NCBI GenBank assembly: GCA_002633025.1
Contig: NMRB01000641.1
Location: forward strand, 208,673 to 272,672
Reading direction: 5' to 3'
Length of the DNA: 64,000 nt
DNA from: Notospermus geniculatus
Taxonomy: Eukaryota > Nemertea > Pilidiophora > Heteronemertea > Lineidae
Positions 36,088 to 47,237 of this stretch are shown here, piece after piece (within the stretch, counting starts at the first letter, position 1; each line of letters begins with the position of its first letter). The position numbers were made by a program, and so were the translations under genes. The notes under the pieces are model-generated. The model did no database searches, was not told where the DNA came from, and was given only the letters and a program-made list of their open reading frames with translations.

Positions 36088-38478
36088 TCATGACACCCCA
36101 CAGCTGGACTTGTCGCTGTCTTGGCTTCTCTGTCTCTGAGGTTGCTGGAACAAAGAATGAATGCCTCTAAGAATCATGCCGACAGTGCCAAGATGAAGTA
36201 TCAAGCATGACTCCACACGTTACAAAATGTCCAATCATTAACAGCATAAATTAGCAATTAGCAGGTGACACGCATCTTTGATGATCTTTCTGTCTTTTGA
36301 AGAATAAGTCACAAGCTCAGCAGACTAGACAACAGTTTGTCTTACTTGTCGCCTCTGCCGTTGCCTCCGTTGCTCCTCTTCACTGGCAGCAATAGCTCGA
36401 GCTAGAGCAAGGTCATCTTCTTCTTGTTGTGAGGTACTAGAAAAGTAAGCATTTTATTTCTTAATTCTATGAACTCAACAGAATAAGGCACGGAAATTTC
36501 ACCCAAATTTACATTCAGATGCAGGAACATCATCACTTTGTTGGTGACACAACAGAAATAGGAGAAAGTGGGAAACTTACGGTCTGTTTTTGGGAGCTGC
36601 CTGAGGCTGCTTTCCCTCCATCATTGAGAGCTGGATGGCCCGTGCTAGTGCTTCATCTTCAGTCTGAAATCAAAGCATAAGAGAAAATTTTAGTTGAATG
36701 GGGAATGTTTCAAAAGAATCAACAATCCAAGAGGCTTACAGTTGATTTGTAAAAATTATAAATCATTGGCATGTCTTTCGGTGTACAGCATGGCTTATTG
36801 ACTCACCATTCCGCCCTGAACAGTAGCAGGACTAGAGTTTGAACTGTTTTGCGTTCGTTGTCGCCGTGCACTGTCTAGTTCACGTCCAATTCCTGATAAG
36901 ACGGTCTGTTTTGGATTGTTGGAATGAACAGGCTTGGAACTGCTTGCTTTAGTGTTTTTACTAGAAGGATTCTGTTGTCGACTGACAGCTGCAGCACTGA
37001 AAAAGAAGAAGCAGAAATTTTACTGTAAGATCATTTAAAATAGAAATGTTCAAAAATTACTGCTGGAGTGCATAACATCAGTATAGAGAGAGGAAAAATG
37101 ATAAACTTACGCAGCTTTTGAGACTGCCCTCCCACTGTCCTCAAATCCACCACAGTTGTGATCAGTTTCATGTCTATGGCGCAGGCAAAAATTTTTATGG
37201 CATTTATCACAACTGACTGGAATAAGCTCTCTCTGTTTGCATCCTTTGGCTGAACACCGATTACTGTACACCTGGAATAGAATAGGGCACACAAATTAGG
37301 TTTGAAATCAGCAAGAATTCTCGAGCTAAATAACCTTCAGTTGTATCTGAGAAGTGAACTCTGCCAATTGAAGTGTCCGATTTATTTACACATTGTTGAG
37401 TCTCACCTTTCCCCTCCTCTCCTTAGCTGGGTCACTCTGACAGTCAGTGTCTATGTGTTGGTTGACAGCGATGTCAGGCAGCTGGTTGGGCTGCACAGGA
37501 ATGGGCTTGTTACATAACGGACATACTGGAACTTGGTTATCCTAGAGAAAAACAACAGTACTGAGGAGTGTTTTTCCCAGGAAATGATAATGATCCTTGT
37601 AAGTTTCTCAGCAGGTTAGTGTCATATCATACATGTCATATCACTTGACTTTACAAGATGACTGGAAAATTAGCTGTGAGGTTGTTTGTTTCTTTTGAAA
37701 CTATGCAAGAATCTGGGAAACAATTACTTGTAATTACGTTTCATCAAGTCTTACCTTTTTGTATGATTCTGTACAGCTGTGAAGATCATATCGAATGTGG
37801 TCTTTACTGAAAAAGAATTGAAAATGGTAGGCCTATAAATACGGTAAAGGTATGCCTAACAACGTAAAAGTCTACTGAATCGCAAACATCAACGTACAAC
37901 TATTGCCTGAGTACTTGCACTGCTGCAGTGTCAGTGGGTCGTGCCATCATAGAGGCCTAATGATTGAATGAGTTTTACTAGCCTGGTTGGGACGTTGCCG
38001 TTAGAGGCGTTGGACTCTGGCACCAGCTAGGCCTAGACCTACCCTAGCTGGGCACTTACAAAACTTACCAGAATATTTTAAAGCAGGCATCACACTTCAT
38101 AGGGAGGAAATCTGTAAAACAATTACATTATTCTTATATGATACAAGATGGAATCAAGCCAGGATTAATTCGGATAAAGTCCATAGTTCATGAGTTCAAA
38201 TTTGCACTGTCACTGCGTTCCATATAGCCTAGCTATGTACATTCAGTGTACATTTTGTACACGCACTCCAGACCACAGAGCAGCAGCAGTCTTTGGGAGA
38301 ACGGGGAAACCCCGTTTGTACTTCAAAGTTGGCAACGAATAAACAGTTTTTCTTACACACAGTAGTCTATTTAACGATTACAAGAATAAATTAGCCACAG
38401 AAAATCAGGATCAAGAAACCAACCTAGCTGTTTGCAGGTATTTTCTGAACAGTTCTTTCCTAAGCCTGGGAACTCCAT
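36088..38478 (-). CDS. ZFAND2B: AN1-type zinc finger protein, ZFAND2A/B (AIRAP/AIRAPL) class, complete copy
   Basis: Nine exons join in frame to 288 residues: 38424-38478, 38069-38111, 37755-37806, 37407-37541, 37111-37271, 36807-36996, 36581-36663, 36346-36436 and 36088-36144. AN1 finger 1 uses C10, C15, C25, C28, C33, H36, H42, C44. AN1 finger 2 uses C101, C106, C116, C119, C124, H127, H133, C135. Two ubiquitin-interacting motifs follow, 'EDEALARAIQLSM' (about 213-226) and 'EDDLALARAIAASEEEQ' (about 246-260). The protein ends CGVS, a CaaX prenylation box. Known ZFAND2 proteins bind the proteasome or p97 and polyubiquitin and help clear damaged or mistargeted proteins; the UIMs plus CaaX match the ZFAND2B (AIRAPL) form. 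The start MEFPGLGKNC matches the family N-terminus. Its upstream homology with copy B stops near 38582. Confidence 0.92.
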
Positions 38479-38502
38479 CTTGCTTCCGCGTCAACAGTGA
38501 AA

Positions 38503-38552
38503 TGACGTCATGCGGAATCCCGCGGGCAGGTAAAGCAGTATTGCGCATGCGT
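38503..38552 (-). promoter_or_regulatory. CRE-like and NRF1-like sites upstream of ZFAND2 copy A
   Basis: TGACGTCA at 38503-38510 lies 25 bases before the ATG and GCGCATGCG at about 38543-38551 lies some 65 bases before it. Both are conserved at the same spacing in copy B. NRF1 sites are typical of TATA-less housekeeping promoters. Use of these sites is inferred. Confidence 0.5.
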
Positions 38553-38660
38553 AGCGAGCACATGGCAATGTCTTCTGCTTCTCGAATAGTTTGGTTCCCG
38601 AACTCACCGCTAGGCGCAGAAGAGTTCGGTATCGGCCTCGCTTGACCTTGACCCCACACA

Positions 38661-38672
38661 NNNNNNNNNNNN
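38661..38672. other. 12-N assembly gap
   Basis: Twelve Ns join the upstream region of ZFAND2 copy A to intron 5 of copy B. The left side is unique DNA starting at about 38583 and the right side is inside the gene, so the join is not a natural sequence as shown. Confidence 0.98.
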
Positions 38673-38700
38673 ATAGAGAGAGGAAAAATGATAAACTTAC

Positions 38701-40066
38701 GCAGCTTTTGAGACGGCCCTCCCACTGTCCTCAAATCCACCACAGTTGTGATCAGTTTCATGTCTATGGCGCAGGCAAAAATTTTTATGGCATTTATCAC
38801 AACTGACTGGAATAAGCTCTCTCTGTTTGCATCCTTTGGCTGAACACCGATTACTGTACACCTGGAATAGAATAGGGCACACAAATTAGGTTTGAAATCA
38901 GCAAGAATTCTTGAGCTAAATAACCTTGAGTTGTATCTGAGAAGTGAACTCTGCCAATTGAAGTGTCCGATTTATTTACACATTGTTGAGTCTCACCTTT
39001 CCCCTCCTCTCCTTAGCTGGGTCACTCTGACAGTCAGTGTCTATGTGTTGGTTGACAGCGATGTCAGGCAGCTGGTTGGGCTTCACAGGAATGGGCTTGT
39101 TACATAACGGACATACTGGAACTTGGTTATCCTAGAGAAAAACAACAGTACTGAGGAGTGTTTTTCCCAGGAAATGATAATGATCCTTGTAAGTTTCTCA
39201 ACAGGTTAGTGTCATATCACTTGACTTTACAAGATGACTGGAAAATTAGGTTGTTTGTTTCTTTTGAAACTATGCAAGAATCTGGGAAACAATTAATACT
39301 TGTAGGCCTAATTACCTTTCATCAAGTCTTACCTTTCTGTATGATTCTGTACAGCTGTGAAGATCATATCGAATGTGGTCTTTACTGAAAAAGAATTGAA
39401 AATACATAGGCCTATAAATACGGTAAAGGTATGCCTAACAACTTGAACTACTGAATCGCAAACGTCAACGTACAACTATTGCCTGAGTACTTGCACTGCT
39501 GCAGTGGCAGTGGGTCGTGCCATCATAGGCCTGTGATTGAATGAGTTTTACTAGCCTGCTTGGGTTGGGACGTTGCCGTTAGGCGTTGGGTCTGGCACCA
39601 ACTGGGGCTGGGCACTTCAAAATGACTTACATTTTTTACAAAACTTACCAGAATATTTTAAAGCAGGCATCACACTTCATAGGGAGGAAATCTGTAAAAC
39701 AATTACATTATTCTTATATGATACAAGATGGAATCAAGCCAGGATTAATTCGGATCAAGTCCATAGGGCCTAGTAGTTCAAATTTGCACTGTCACTGCGT
39801 TCCATATAGCCTAGCTATGTACATTCAGTGTACATTTTGTACACGCACTCCAGACCACAGGCACAGAGCAGCAGCAGTCTTTGGGAGAACGGGGAAACCC
39901 CGTTTGTACTTCAAAGTTGGCAACGAATAAACAGTTTTTCTTACACACAGTAGTCTATTTAACGATTACAAGAATAAATTAGCCGCAGAAAATCAGGACC
40001 AAGAAACCAACCTAGCTGTTTGCAGGTATTTTCTGAACAGTTCTTTCCTAAGCCTGGGAACTCCAT
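38701..40066 (-). pseudogene. ZFAND2B: ZFAND2 second copy, exons 1-5 only, cut by assembly gap
   Basis: Exons 40012-40066, 39649-39691, 39333-39384, 38997-39131 and 38701-38861 match the first five exons of the complete copy, as do the introns apart from small indels. All splice sites and zinc ligands are intact, so nothing suggests decay. The copy simply stops at the 12-N gap just past exon 5. At least two residues differ from copy A: lysine against glutamine in the PVxPNQL motif of exon 4, and arginine against lysine in the YxK at the end of exon 3. It may be the other allele misplaced in the assembly rather than a true pseudogene; the type is given for the truncated state only. Confidence 0.8.
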
Positions 40067-40090
40067 CTTGCTTCCGCGTCAACAGTGAAA

Positions 40091-40139
40091 TGACGTCATG
40101 CGGAATCCCGCGGGCAGATAAAGCAGTATTGCGCATGCG
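40091..40139 (-). promoter_or_regulatory. CRE-like and NRF1-like sites upstream of ZFAND2 copy B
   Basis: TGACGTCA at 40091-40098 and GCGCATGCG at 40131-40139, the same arrangement as in copy A. Homology between the copies continues to about 40172 and then ends. Confidence 0.5.
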
Positions 40140-40439
40140 TAGCGAGCACATGGCAATGTCTTCTGCTTCTCGAAAATTCGCGCCTTTTCTAGGTGCTTCT
40201 GTGGACAGGATCGCCCAACACGATAAGCATGATTCAGCGTTTTCGCCTTTTATACAGCATGAGGGTCAACAAATCCATTCAATGAGGCACGGTAGGTAGA
40301 CCAAGGCTAGTCCGACTCGGAGCCTTGAAATTTGCTGATGGCGGCGGCGTTACGCCATCCATGCAGATGCACACGGCGTTGCCTTGCATAGCCTAATACT
40401 ATGTATCAATCATCATGTCATACACCGGCCGGACTTGAA

Positions 40440-40761
40440 TAATAGTGAGGTATTCGCAAGCGCCCGGTTAGGCCCTACGACGACGTATCTAAAGTGTGGG
40501 TGTAGGCCTAGGCCCCTACCCAACGTTGTCGTATGCGGGGACGGATCCAGGATTTCGGGAAAGAGGGGGCGCACCCCGTGCTAGATAGGCCTACATTGAA
40601 ACTGCGGTCAATTTCAATGATTTGCTCCAAATTTCATAATTTTCACGGTCAATTTTAAAGATTTGTCGGCCGAAGGGGGGGGCGTGCGTCGGTGCCCCCC
40701 CCCCCCTTGGATTCGCGCCTGGTATGGCCGGCGCGGGCGCTTGCGAAACCTCGGTAATGTT
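40440..40761. repeat. Inverted repeat with a nested MITE
   Basis: Left arm (about 40440-40466, with TATTCGCAAGCGCCCGG) and right arm (about 40735-40761, inverted TTTCGCAAGCGCCCG) flank an inner element at 40536-40721. The inner element has related ends (CGGGGACGGATCCAGGA and inverted CAGGCGCGAATCCAAGG) and GTATG on both sides, as well as G and C homopolymer runs. Confidence 0.6.
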
Positions 40762-41403
40762 GTAGGCCTATTGGGCCTACTTCCGCAGAGATAGGCCAAG
40801 GCCGCTTTGGGCTGCTCTTGCATTCATTGGTGACGGCGAATGATTGATCATATCGAGCGCCGCTAGCTGGCTCTGTCTTGCTCCATCACTAAGAGGTCAG
40901 CGGCCAAAAACGGGCATGACGGCGGCCCGGGGCATGGGCATCGCCAGGTTTTCTGAAGGGGGGGGGTCGGGGTCGGATTTCTTAAAGGCGGGGCTCGCGC
41001 GAAGCGCATTCGGCCCTCGCGCCGACGCGGGGGGGTCTAGAGGCAGGCCTCTCCCAGGCCAAATTTGAAAATCTAGATGCTCTGATTGAGACCCGTTCTG
41101 GGGCATTTTAGGTACAATTTTTACAATGTCCTTCGATGCTCGCTTGGCCACCAGGTGGCCAAAACCGAAGCTCAAAGTCTAGTAACTCCTGAACTGTAGC
41201 TGGATTGTCTCCAAATTTTTATCAGGTGCATCTAATGATACATGGCCCTGGAACATTTCGATTTAACCTTCGTCATTTGTTTTTCTGGTACGTTCACCCA
41301 GGTGAGCACATGGTCCATGGACCATTTCATTAGAACCAACTTCAGGTCTCTGGGAAAGCCGCGTTCCGAGGGGCGGCGCTGGTTGTCCCGGATTTTGCTC
41401 TTG
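40762..41403. other. Intergenic, repeat fragments
   Basis: G+C-rich fragments with G homopolymers near 40960-41035 look like remnants of repeats but have no defined ends. No gene seen. Confidence 0.4.
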
Positions 41404-41445
41404 TGACGTCATGTTGTGAGCGCAACGTCATTGCATGGTTACCAC
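41404..41445 (+). promoter_or_regulatory. CRE and two X-box-like motifs upstream of the 1,053-residue gene
   Basis: A perfect TGACGTCA at 41404-41411 is followed by GTTGTGAGCGCAAC at 41413-41426 and, on the minus strand, GGTAACCATGCAA (about 41433-41445). Both are near matches to the RFX X-box (GTNRCC, short spacer, RGYAAC). They lie 150-190 bases before the start codon. RFX and CREB-type factors drive ciliary and testis genes. Function is inferred. Confidence 0.4.
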
Positions 41446-41594
41446 AAAATGCCAGTTACACAAAAAGGCGACGTGTTCATTGACTGTCTGCGCGGCAGTT
41501 TCATCGGCAAAATTCACGATATAAACACCAGCTAGCAATTTTCCACGTTAAAAACGAAATTTCTTTGTGACATAATTACTGGCTATTCGGTACC

Positions 41595-44500
41595 ATGGGG
41601 AAAAGGGAACCTCCGAAGAAACTGCGGCCGCTATCCAGACATATTTCTAATAACGATAAAAACAAATTCCCGAAGATTCATGTGCCTGAACCTTCTTCCA
41701 AAGCGGACGCACGGAAAGTTCGTCCTACAGGCCTCAAAATTGAATTACCCAAAATCGCTCTTGACATTCATTCTGCGTCCTCGATAGCAACAAGGTCGCC
41801 ATGCACCGTTGCGAAAAGTGGAGGAACCAAAAAGATGTTCCGATCGAGACGGTCTGGCCGGCAGTCCACGTCATCACCGATACTTGAGATAAAATCACCT
41901 CGAACAGAAAGGAAACAACCGGGGAAATTTGACTTGTCTTCCCCTTCAGCAAAGTATTTGTTAACGAATCGTCGAAAATTACCGAAGGTGAGGAAATTGG
42001 TGGAAAACATGGTTTTGGGACCTCCTCTTGCAATGCCTTCTCCCAACGACTTCCTGACATGTCCAAAATCATCTCTCTCGAATCTCGAAGGACCGAAGGC
42101 TTTCACTATTCTCCCGGATATCACCACTGAGAGGATTTGTCTGAGCCATCCCCCAGATATGCCTCACAAAGCCAAATGGAAACGCGATCAAGTCGTATCT
42201 CAAAGTTCAGTAGAATCTTTTGGGACTACTGACTCGGACATGTCGGAGGCAAATCAGACTTCGTCGTTGAACTGCAAATTGCCAACATTGCAAAGAAAGA
42301 GCAACAAGGGACCTGTTCGTTCGATGGGGAAAACATACTCATCACAGTACAAAGCTAAATTAGTGCCAATCCCTCCTGAGGGAAGTCTGCCCGTTCTGAA
42401 GATGCACAACAGAGAACAGACACAACAGACATCTTCGCACTCAATAAAACAGCCTCAATCTCTGACGAAGTCATTGCAGGTGAAACTGCCGTCCATCAGC
42501 CCATGGCCAACATCGTCGGCGCAACATGCAGGAATGACTTCATCAGGGGAAGAATCCGCAGTCGACCCTTGCAAGTCTCCAAGTCAGTCTCCTACAGTTG
42601 ACCAGAGCGCAGCTGGTCAGAACACAACTTCTCTAACAAATCCAGGTAATGAACAACTGAACAGGGGGGAACAGAGCTCAAATATCTCACTGAATATGCC
42701 TCCAACATATGAACTAGAGATGGGTAAGCGGAGTGAAATTACCCAAGTGAATAATCTTTCTGCAGTTGATAAGAACACTACTGAGCCGAGTGCAGTCCCT
42801 CTTGCAAACCAGATCTCGATTAATGAAGAGAATGAAACTGCTACAGCCAATCGAGCGACTGTGCAAGACGAGAAAAATGGTCAGCAAGTGCTGACAAGGA
42901 AACAGTCAGCTTCAATTGACTCTCCAATTGCACGTTTAAAAGAAGCAACAGAGACGAAGACCAAGACCAAGGAAACAGAAAATTCGTCGGCCCCGACAAG
43001 TCCACGGATAGAGACCGAGGCAAAAGGTAATTCAGCTTCCCCAACAAGCCCAGGCTTACCACAGCTGACGCAGATCAACTCATCTGTCCTGGAAGGCACG
43101 TGTTCAACAGAGGGACGGTCGAAGAAATGTACGACTTTTGATGAACGTGCTGATCACTTAACAGAAGTACCGGCGACGGAGGTGGAGAAGTCGAGTCTTT
43201 TGGCAAATCTTTACTCAGCAGGAATGCAGTCGTCCAAGAAGAGGCAGAACACGCTATGCAGCCCCCGGACGCATTCAACTTCAACAAATTCCGAGATGCA
43301 GAACAAGTCAGCAAAGTCGTCGGCCTCAACACTCACTAGTTCTTGTTCACAGGAGATCCAGAACAAAGAAGAACCGCCACTTCACAGCAAATCTGCGGCA
43401 TCGGTTGTAACCAACAGAGGTATTGATGGAGAAATTGCAGAACGATTGGAAGCAGACAAATCATTTGAGTTCCTGAATTGGGAAGAGGGTCCTCCGGTTC
43501 AGGTCGATCTGTGTGATAAAGCGCAGGATGAAGAAAAAGTTCCACATGAATACAAAGAGGCCATTATACCACCAAGGACGAGATCCTCCCCAATCATCTT
43601 AATCAATGGTAAAAAAGAATCAGATGCAGCTACGGGATTGCAGGTTGGCTCAAGAGCTCAAGTTAGCTGTCCGGAGTTGCAGTTTTCAGTGTTAGCACCT
43701 GTCCGATCATACAGAGAGGTCATGGCGGAAACAAGACAAAAGAAGACACATGTCCCGGCAGTGGTGAAGGAGGTTCCCGAAAACGTCAGAAACATTTCGC
43801 CATGCTCGTTGACTCCTCTTTTTGATGCGTTTGATATAGAAGTTACCCTGACTAGTCTGATTGATCGGGATCCTTTCTGGACAAAAGATCATCACTTGCT
43901 ACCACCAATTATAGAAAATGATGCCTGTGACGAAGACGATGTTGACGACGATGTCGAGCAGAGCGATGACGGAAACATTCGGGCTGCAGGAAGAGTTTGC
44001 AGCCCCGACTTAGGAAACATTGGAGAGTTTGATTCGGAGACGTCGATGTGTTCTCCAGCAGTCGAAAACAATAGCGATAATGCGGGAAATGAGAACGTAC
44101 GCCCTGTCTTTGAGTTTGAAGCCACCTGTGAGTGTCGAGCAACCGACGACAACATCGAACTTCCTCAGCCTTCTACCATGTCAACAACAGTAGGAAATCA
44201 ACAAATACCTTCATCGGAAGAGGAGAGCCCTGTGAAACTGTCTCTAGCAGACATCATCGGGCGTGAAAACATGGAGGATGTGGCGGAATCGGATAAGAGA
44301 GAAGACGAAAATACGTCAGAATTCTCGGCCGGAAGCTCCATGAAGTCACTTGTGTGCGTCACAAAAAGTGATGGAAGAAATGGCAGTGAAGTGAAAGATC
44401 ATTCTCAGGCAACAAAAACCACAAAGCTTTGCGCGGACAATCGGATAGAACTTTTCGAGTACTTCGATTATCGACACTTAATTCCTGTCCCTAAACCGAG

Positions 44501-44756
44501 TCCAGAGGACAGAGCCGCAAAATTCAAAACAACATACCCTGTTTCAAAGTTCGAACCGTACTTCGATCACCAGCATCGAAGAATTTTCTCAAAAATGTCA
44601 AATTTTCAAATGTACAAGTTCAGCAAATATCCTCTGATGACGCCTCTCCGCGGTAACCCATACGCAGGTGCCTACACCTGCGTACAAAGGGATGAGTTGT
44701 ATGACCTTGATCGGATGCCACCAAAAAGTGGATACAAAGTCAGGTTTCCTACATAA
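41595..44756 (+). CDS. Uncharacterised 1,053-residue protein, single exon
   Basis: One uninterrupted frame starts in a strong context (TACCATGGGG) and ends TAA at 44754-44756, with AATAAA 22 bases later. I do not recognise the protein. Its N-terminus is basic (MGKREPPKKLRPLSRH) and repeats 'LPKI/FPKI' phrases. The middle (about 80-900) is low complexity, rich in Ser, Thr, Glu and Gln, without hydrophobic segments, so probably disordered. An acidic run DEDDVDDDVEQSDDG lies near residue 780. The last 110 residues are different: aromatic and compact (FEYFDYRHLIPVPKPSPEDR, then FSKYPLMTPLRGNPYAGAYT, then MPPKSGYKVRFPT) and look like a conserved interaction module. There is no signal peptide or membrane segment. 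Possible roles such as an axonemal or sperm protein rest only on the promoter motifs and the C-terminal style. Confidence 0.85.
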   Translation: MGKREPPKKLRPLSRHISNNDKNKFPKIHVPEPSSKADARKVRPTGLKIELPKIALDIHSASSIATRSPCTVAKSGGTKKMFRSRRSGRQSTSSPILEIKSPRTERKQPGKFDLSSPSAKYLLTNRRKLPKVRKLVENMVLGPPLAMPSPNDFLTCPKSSLSNLEGPKAFTILPDITTERICLSHPPDMPHKAKWKRDQVVSQSSVESFGTTDSDMSEANQTSSLNCKLPTLQRKSNKGPVRSMGKTYSSQYKAKLVPIPPEGSLPVLKMHNREQTQQTSSHSIKQPQSLTKSLQVKLPSISPWPTSSAQHAGMTSSGEESAVDPCKSPSQSPTVDQSAAGQNTTSLTNPGNEQLNRGEQSSNISLNMPPTYELEMGKRSEITQVNNLSAVDKNTTEPSAVPLANQISINEENETATANRATVQDEKNGQQVLTRKQSASIDSPIARLKEATETKTKTKETENSSAPTSPRIETEAKGNSASPTSPGLPQLTQINSSVLEGTCSTEGRSKKCTTFDERADHLTEVPATEVEKSSLLANLYSAGMQSSKKRQNTLCSPRTHSTSTNSEMQNKSAKSSASTLTSSCSQEIQNKEEPPLHSKSAASVVTNRGIDGEIAERLEADKSFEFLNWEEGPPVQVDLCDKAQDEEKVPHEYKEAIIPPRTRSSPIILINGKKESDAATGLQVGSRAQVSCPELQFSVLAPVRSYREVMAETRQKKTHVPAVVKEVPENVRNISPCSLTPLFDAFDIEVTLTSLIDRDPFWTKDHHLLPPIIENDACDEDDVDDDVEQSDDGNIRAAGRVCSPDLGNIGEFDSETSMCSPAVENNSDNAGNENVRPVFEFEATCECRATDDNIELPQPSTMSTTVGNQQIPSSEEESPVKLSLADIIGRENMEDVAESDKREDENTSEFSAGSSMKSLVCVTKSDGRNGSEVKDHSQATKTTKLCADNRIELFEYFDYRHLIPVPKPSPEDRAAKFKTTYPVSKFEPYFDHQHRRIFSKMSNFQMYKFSKYPLMTPLRGNPYAGAYTCVQRDELYDLDRMPPKSGYKVRFPT

Positions 44757-44778
44757 TCTCTTAAAAAAGAGAAGATTC

Positions 44779-44784
44779 AATAAA
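44779..44784 (+). terminator. Polyadenylation signal AATAAA of the 1,053-residue gene
   Basis: AATAAA lies 22 bases after the stop codon and is followed by the T-rich CTTTTTTGTCTTTG. It implies an unusually short 3' untranslated region. Confidence 0.7.
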
Positions 44785-47234
44785 CCTTTTTGTCTTTGAA
44801 GTCTTCTCTTTATCTCGATCCAGGAGGCTAGGCAGGCTGGTCGCATTATGAAGCTTATGAAGTGCGTTTAAAAAAAATAACATGCCAATTTTCGCATTGG
44901 TTAGGAAAGGGCACCGTTGTTGAAGATGATAGTTGTTAGTTTTTGAGACCGATATATTTCCCCAGAATTATTCATACCCGCTGCAAGGTGTCAGTCGGCC
45001 CTTGGCAGTGGAGCCCGAGAGCTATTGAATCATTCAGAGGGGCATAATATAAATGTCAGATACACAAAGAGGACAAGTGAACATCATGGTGATGATGGTG
45101 ATAACTCGGATGTGGATGTGCTGTCAGCATCGTGAGGATAATTCTGGCAAATACATGGACTCAAATTCGTGATGAATTGTACTTGAATCTTAAAATAATT
45201 GCGGCTACCAGCAAACATTTTAATATTCAACGGAATACACGATTATCCAATTGAATCTGACGGAACACACTTCGAGTCCATTCTCCTGTTTTGGACTACA
45301 GCCACAAACAACCCGGTAATTTTGCCCAATGGAATCAATACGATTGACGACTAGACCAAGTCAAGGTCACGTTACCAAAGTTTGGTGAAGGAGGGTCTTT
45401 TTGCTGCCACCTATATTCATGTGTTGTTGATTGTATGGAAAGGATGACCAAGAGCCTTTCAGGTTTACGGCATGGGAAAACAAAAAAGGTTTCTGGTTGA
45501 CGTAGATTCGCAAGTCCGCTGTGACCAATACAGCTGAGAGCAGCCCACTGCGAGATATCACGTGATATCCCCATCTCTCAGAGCGGTGGAGAATCGCGTC
45601 GCTGGATCAGTTGAGCGTTGGATGCATAAGACACGCTTGTATCTATCTCCATGGCGTAACTAAGGACTAACAGATTCATTCTTAGTGAAAATTGTTCGAG
45701 ATGGTAAGTGCTATTAAGTGGTGTGTGTTTATACAACTTGCTGGAAGAGAGAAAAGGTCCTTGCTCTTGTTCAACTCGGCACCTCCCACCAACATGACCA
45801 ACACCCGTGGTGCTGGTAAGTGATATTGGGTGCTGATGATGAGCGGTTAGTTGATGGTCTTTTTGACAACAGAAAAGGTTTGTTGTTGTTTTTGTCGTTG
45901 TTGGTAGTAGTGAATCGGATGAGGACGATGATGGTGGTGGTCTCTGTTCGTATCCTAGGGCCAGTCTTTTCCGACATATCTTTGGGAGGCGATAGAATCG
46001 AGTAAAATGACGTGTATCTCAGGATCGTTTTGTCGCAAAGTAGTTGACAACAATGGGATAACCAGACAAGAACTATAGGCCTATTCCTCGAATCGAAGTA
46101 CATGTGCAATGTATCTTGAATGTAGGCCTACTCCAGATGGTGCTTTTTAAAAAAATATTTACTATGGACAGTCGTTGCCGACATCAACTTCTCTTAGTCT
46201 AACAGCGATGGGAATGGGTTTTCTCATGAAAGAGGCGTATTTTTCTCCCGTAATACAGTGTTTGTTTACGATACTCTAATGTTCCCAGTTTGTTCTATCA
46301 TTCAATTTCGATGAGTAAATTTGCTAAGTTGGTGATATTGAACAAATTTTAGCTAAATATTTGAGGAAGACAACTGTGTCTACTGTATAATCAATGACAT
46401 AATACATTGGTTTATGATGGTATTGATTATGTAGATCAAATGCAGTTGAGTTGCATCCAAAAAGCAGATGTCATGGTGAAGACATTAATGATACTAATAA
46501 TCATGTACGATCAGATCATAAGCTACTCCATTAGATTGCGAATAACATTTGACTGATCCATAGAAATTATTGAGATAGAAAAGTATTCAGTACACGCACA
46601 ACGCACAGGCTGTGCTAACGAGTGTGTTATCTTTGAGCCAACCGAGTCAAAGTGGTCCACCTACGCGCCGGCATAAGCTGGTGGTGAAAGGACCATTTAT
46701 CATCTGGTGGATAGATCTAAGTGTTGGCCAACCTATGAAGTTGCTTGTGGGACATGTTCACATTGATAACGTATAAGATTAAGGTGTCAACTTGTGCTCA
46801 CTATAGTCAAATGGAATACTCAAATGGTGATCTGTGTGTTACGTGGTCAGCCATTTTTTTCTTCGAAAAAGGCTCAGTCTTCTCTTCCGAACGGGGTCGC
46901 TTTTATGGCCGCAAGTCTGCAATATGTTCGTTCCCTGCGCCTTACATTCTGAATTCAGATAAGGAAATTCAGCTCTAAAAATCTTGGAAATGTCTTCTGA
47001 ATCTCCTACCAAAGCTGCTTACACGTTAAGTCGATCAATCGCCCCCGCTCAATTCATTCGAAGGTGATGAGTTCCTATTAGCTCTGGGAATCGGTTCGAA
47101 AAGCGAGCTCTTTGAATATGTATTATATACTCAAAATCAGAATGTTGTTGGCCGACCTGAAATGGCGGCTGCATACATTCAAAACGACTGCACTGTATCC
47201 TTGTATAGTTGTTCCGAAAGTATCTTCATTCCTC
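44785..47234. other. Intergenic, no gene recognised
   Basis: Only short frames without protein resemblance or consistent splice sites are present. I see no repeat with defined ends. Confidence 0.4.
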
Positions 47235-47237
47235 TTA

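Noticed and set aside
45800-46005. Short leucine/valine-rich plus-strand frame
   Set aside because: Explained by a GTTGTT/GGTGGT low-complexity stretch.
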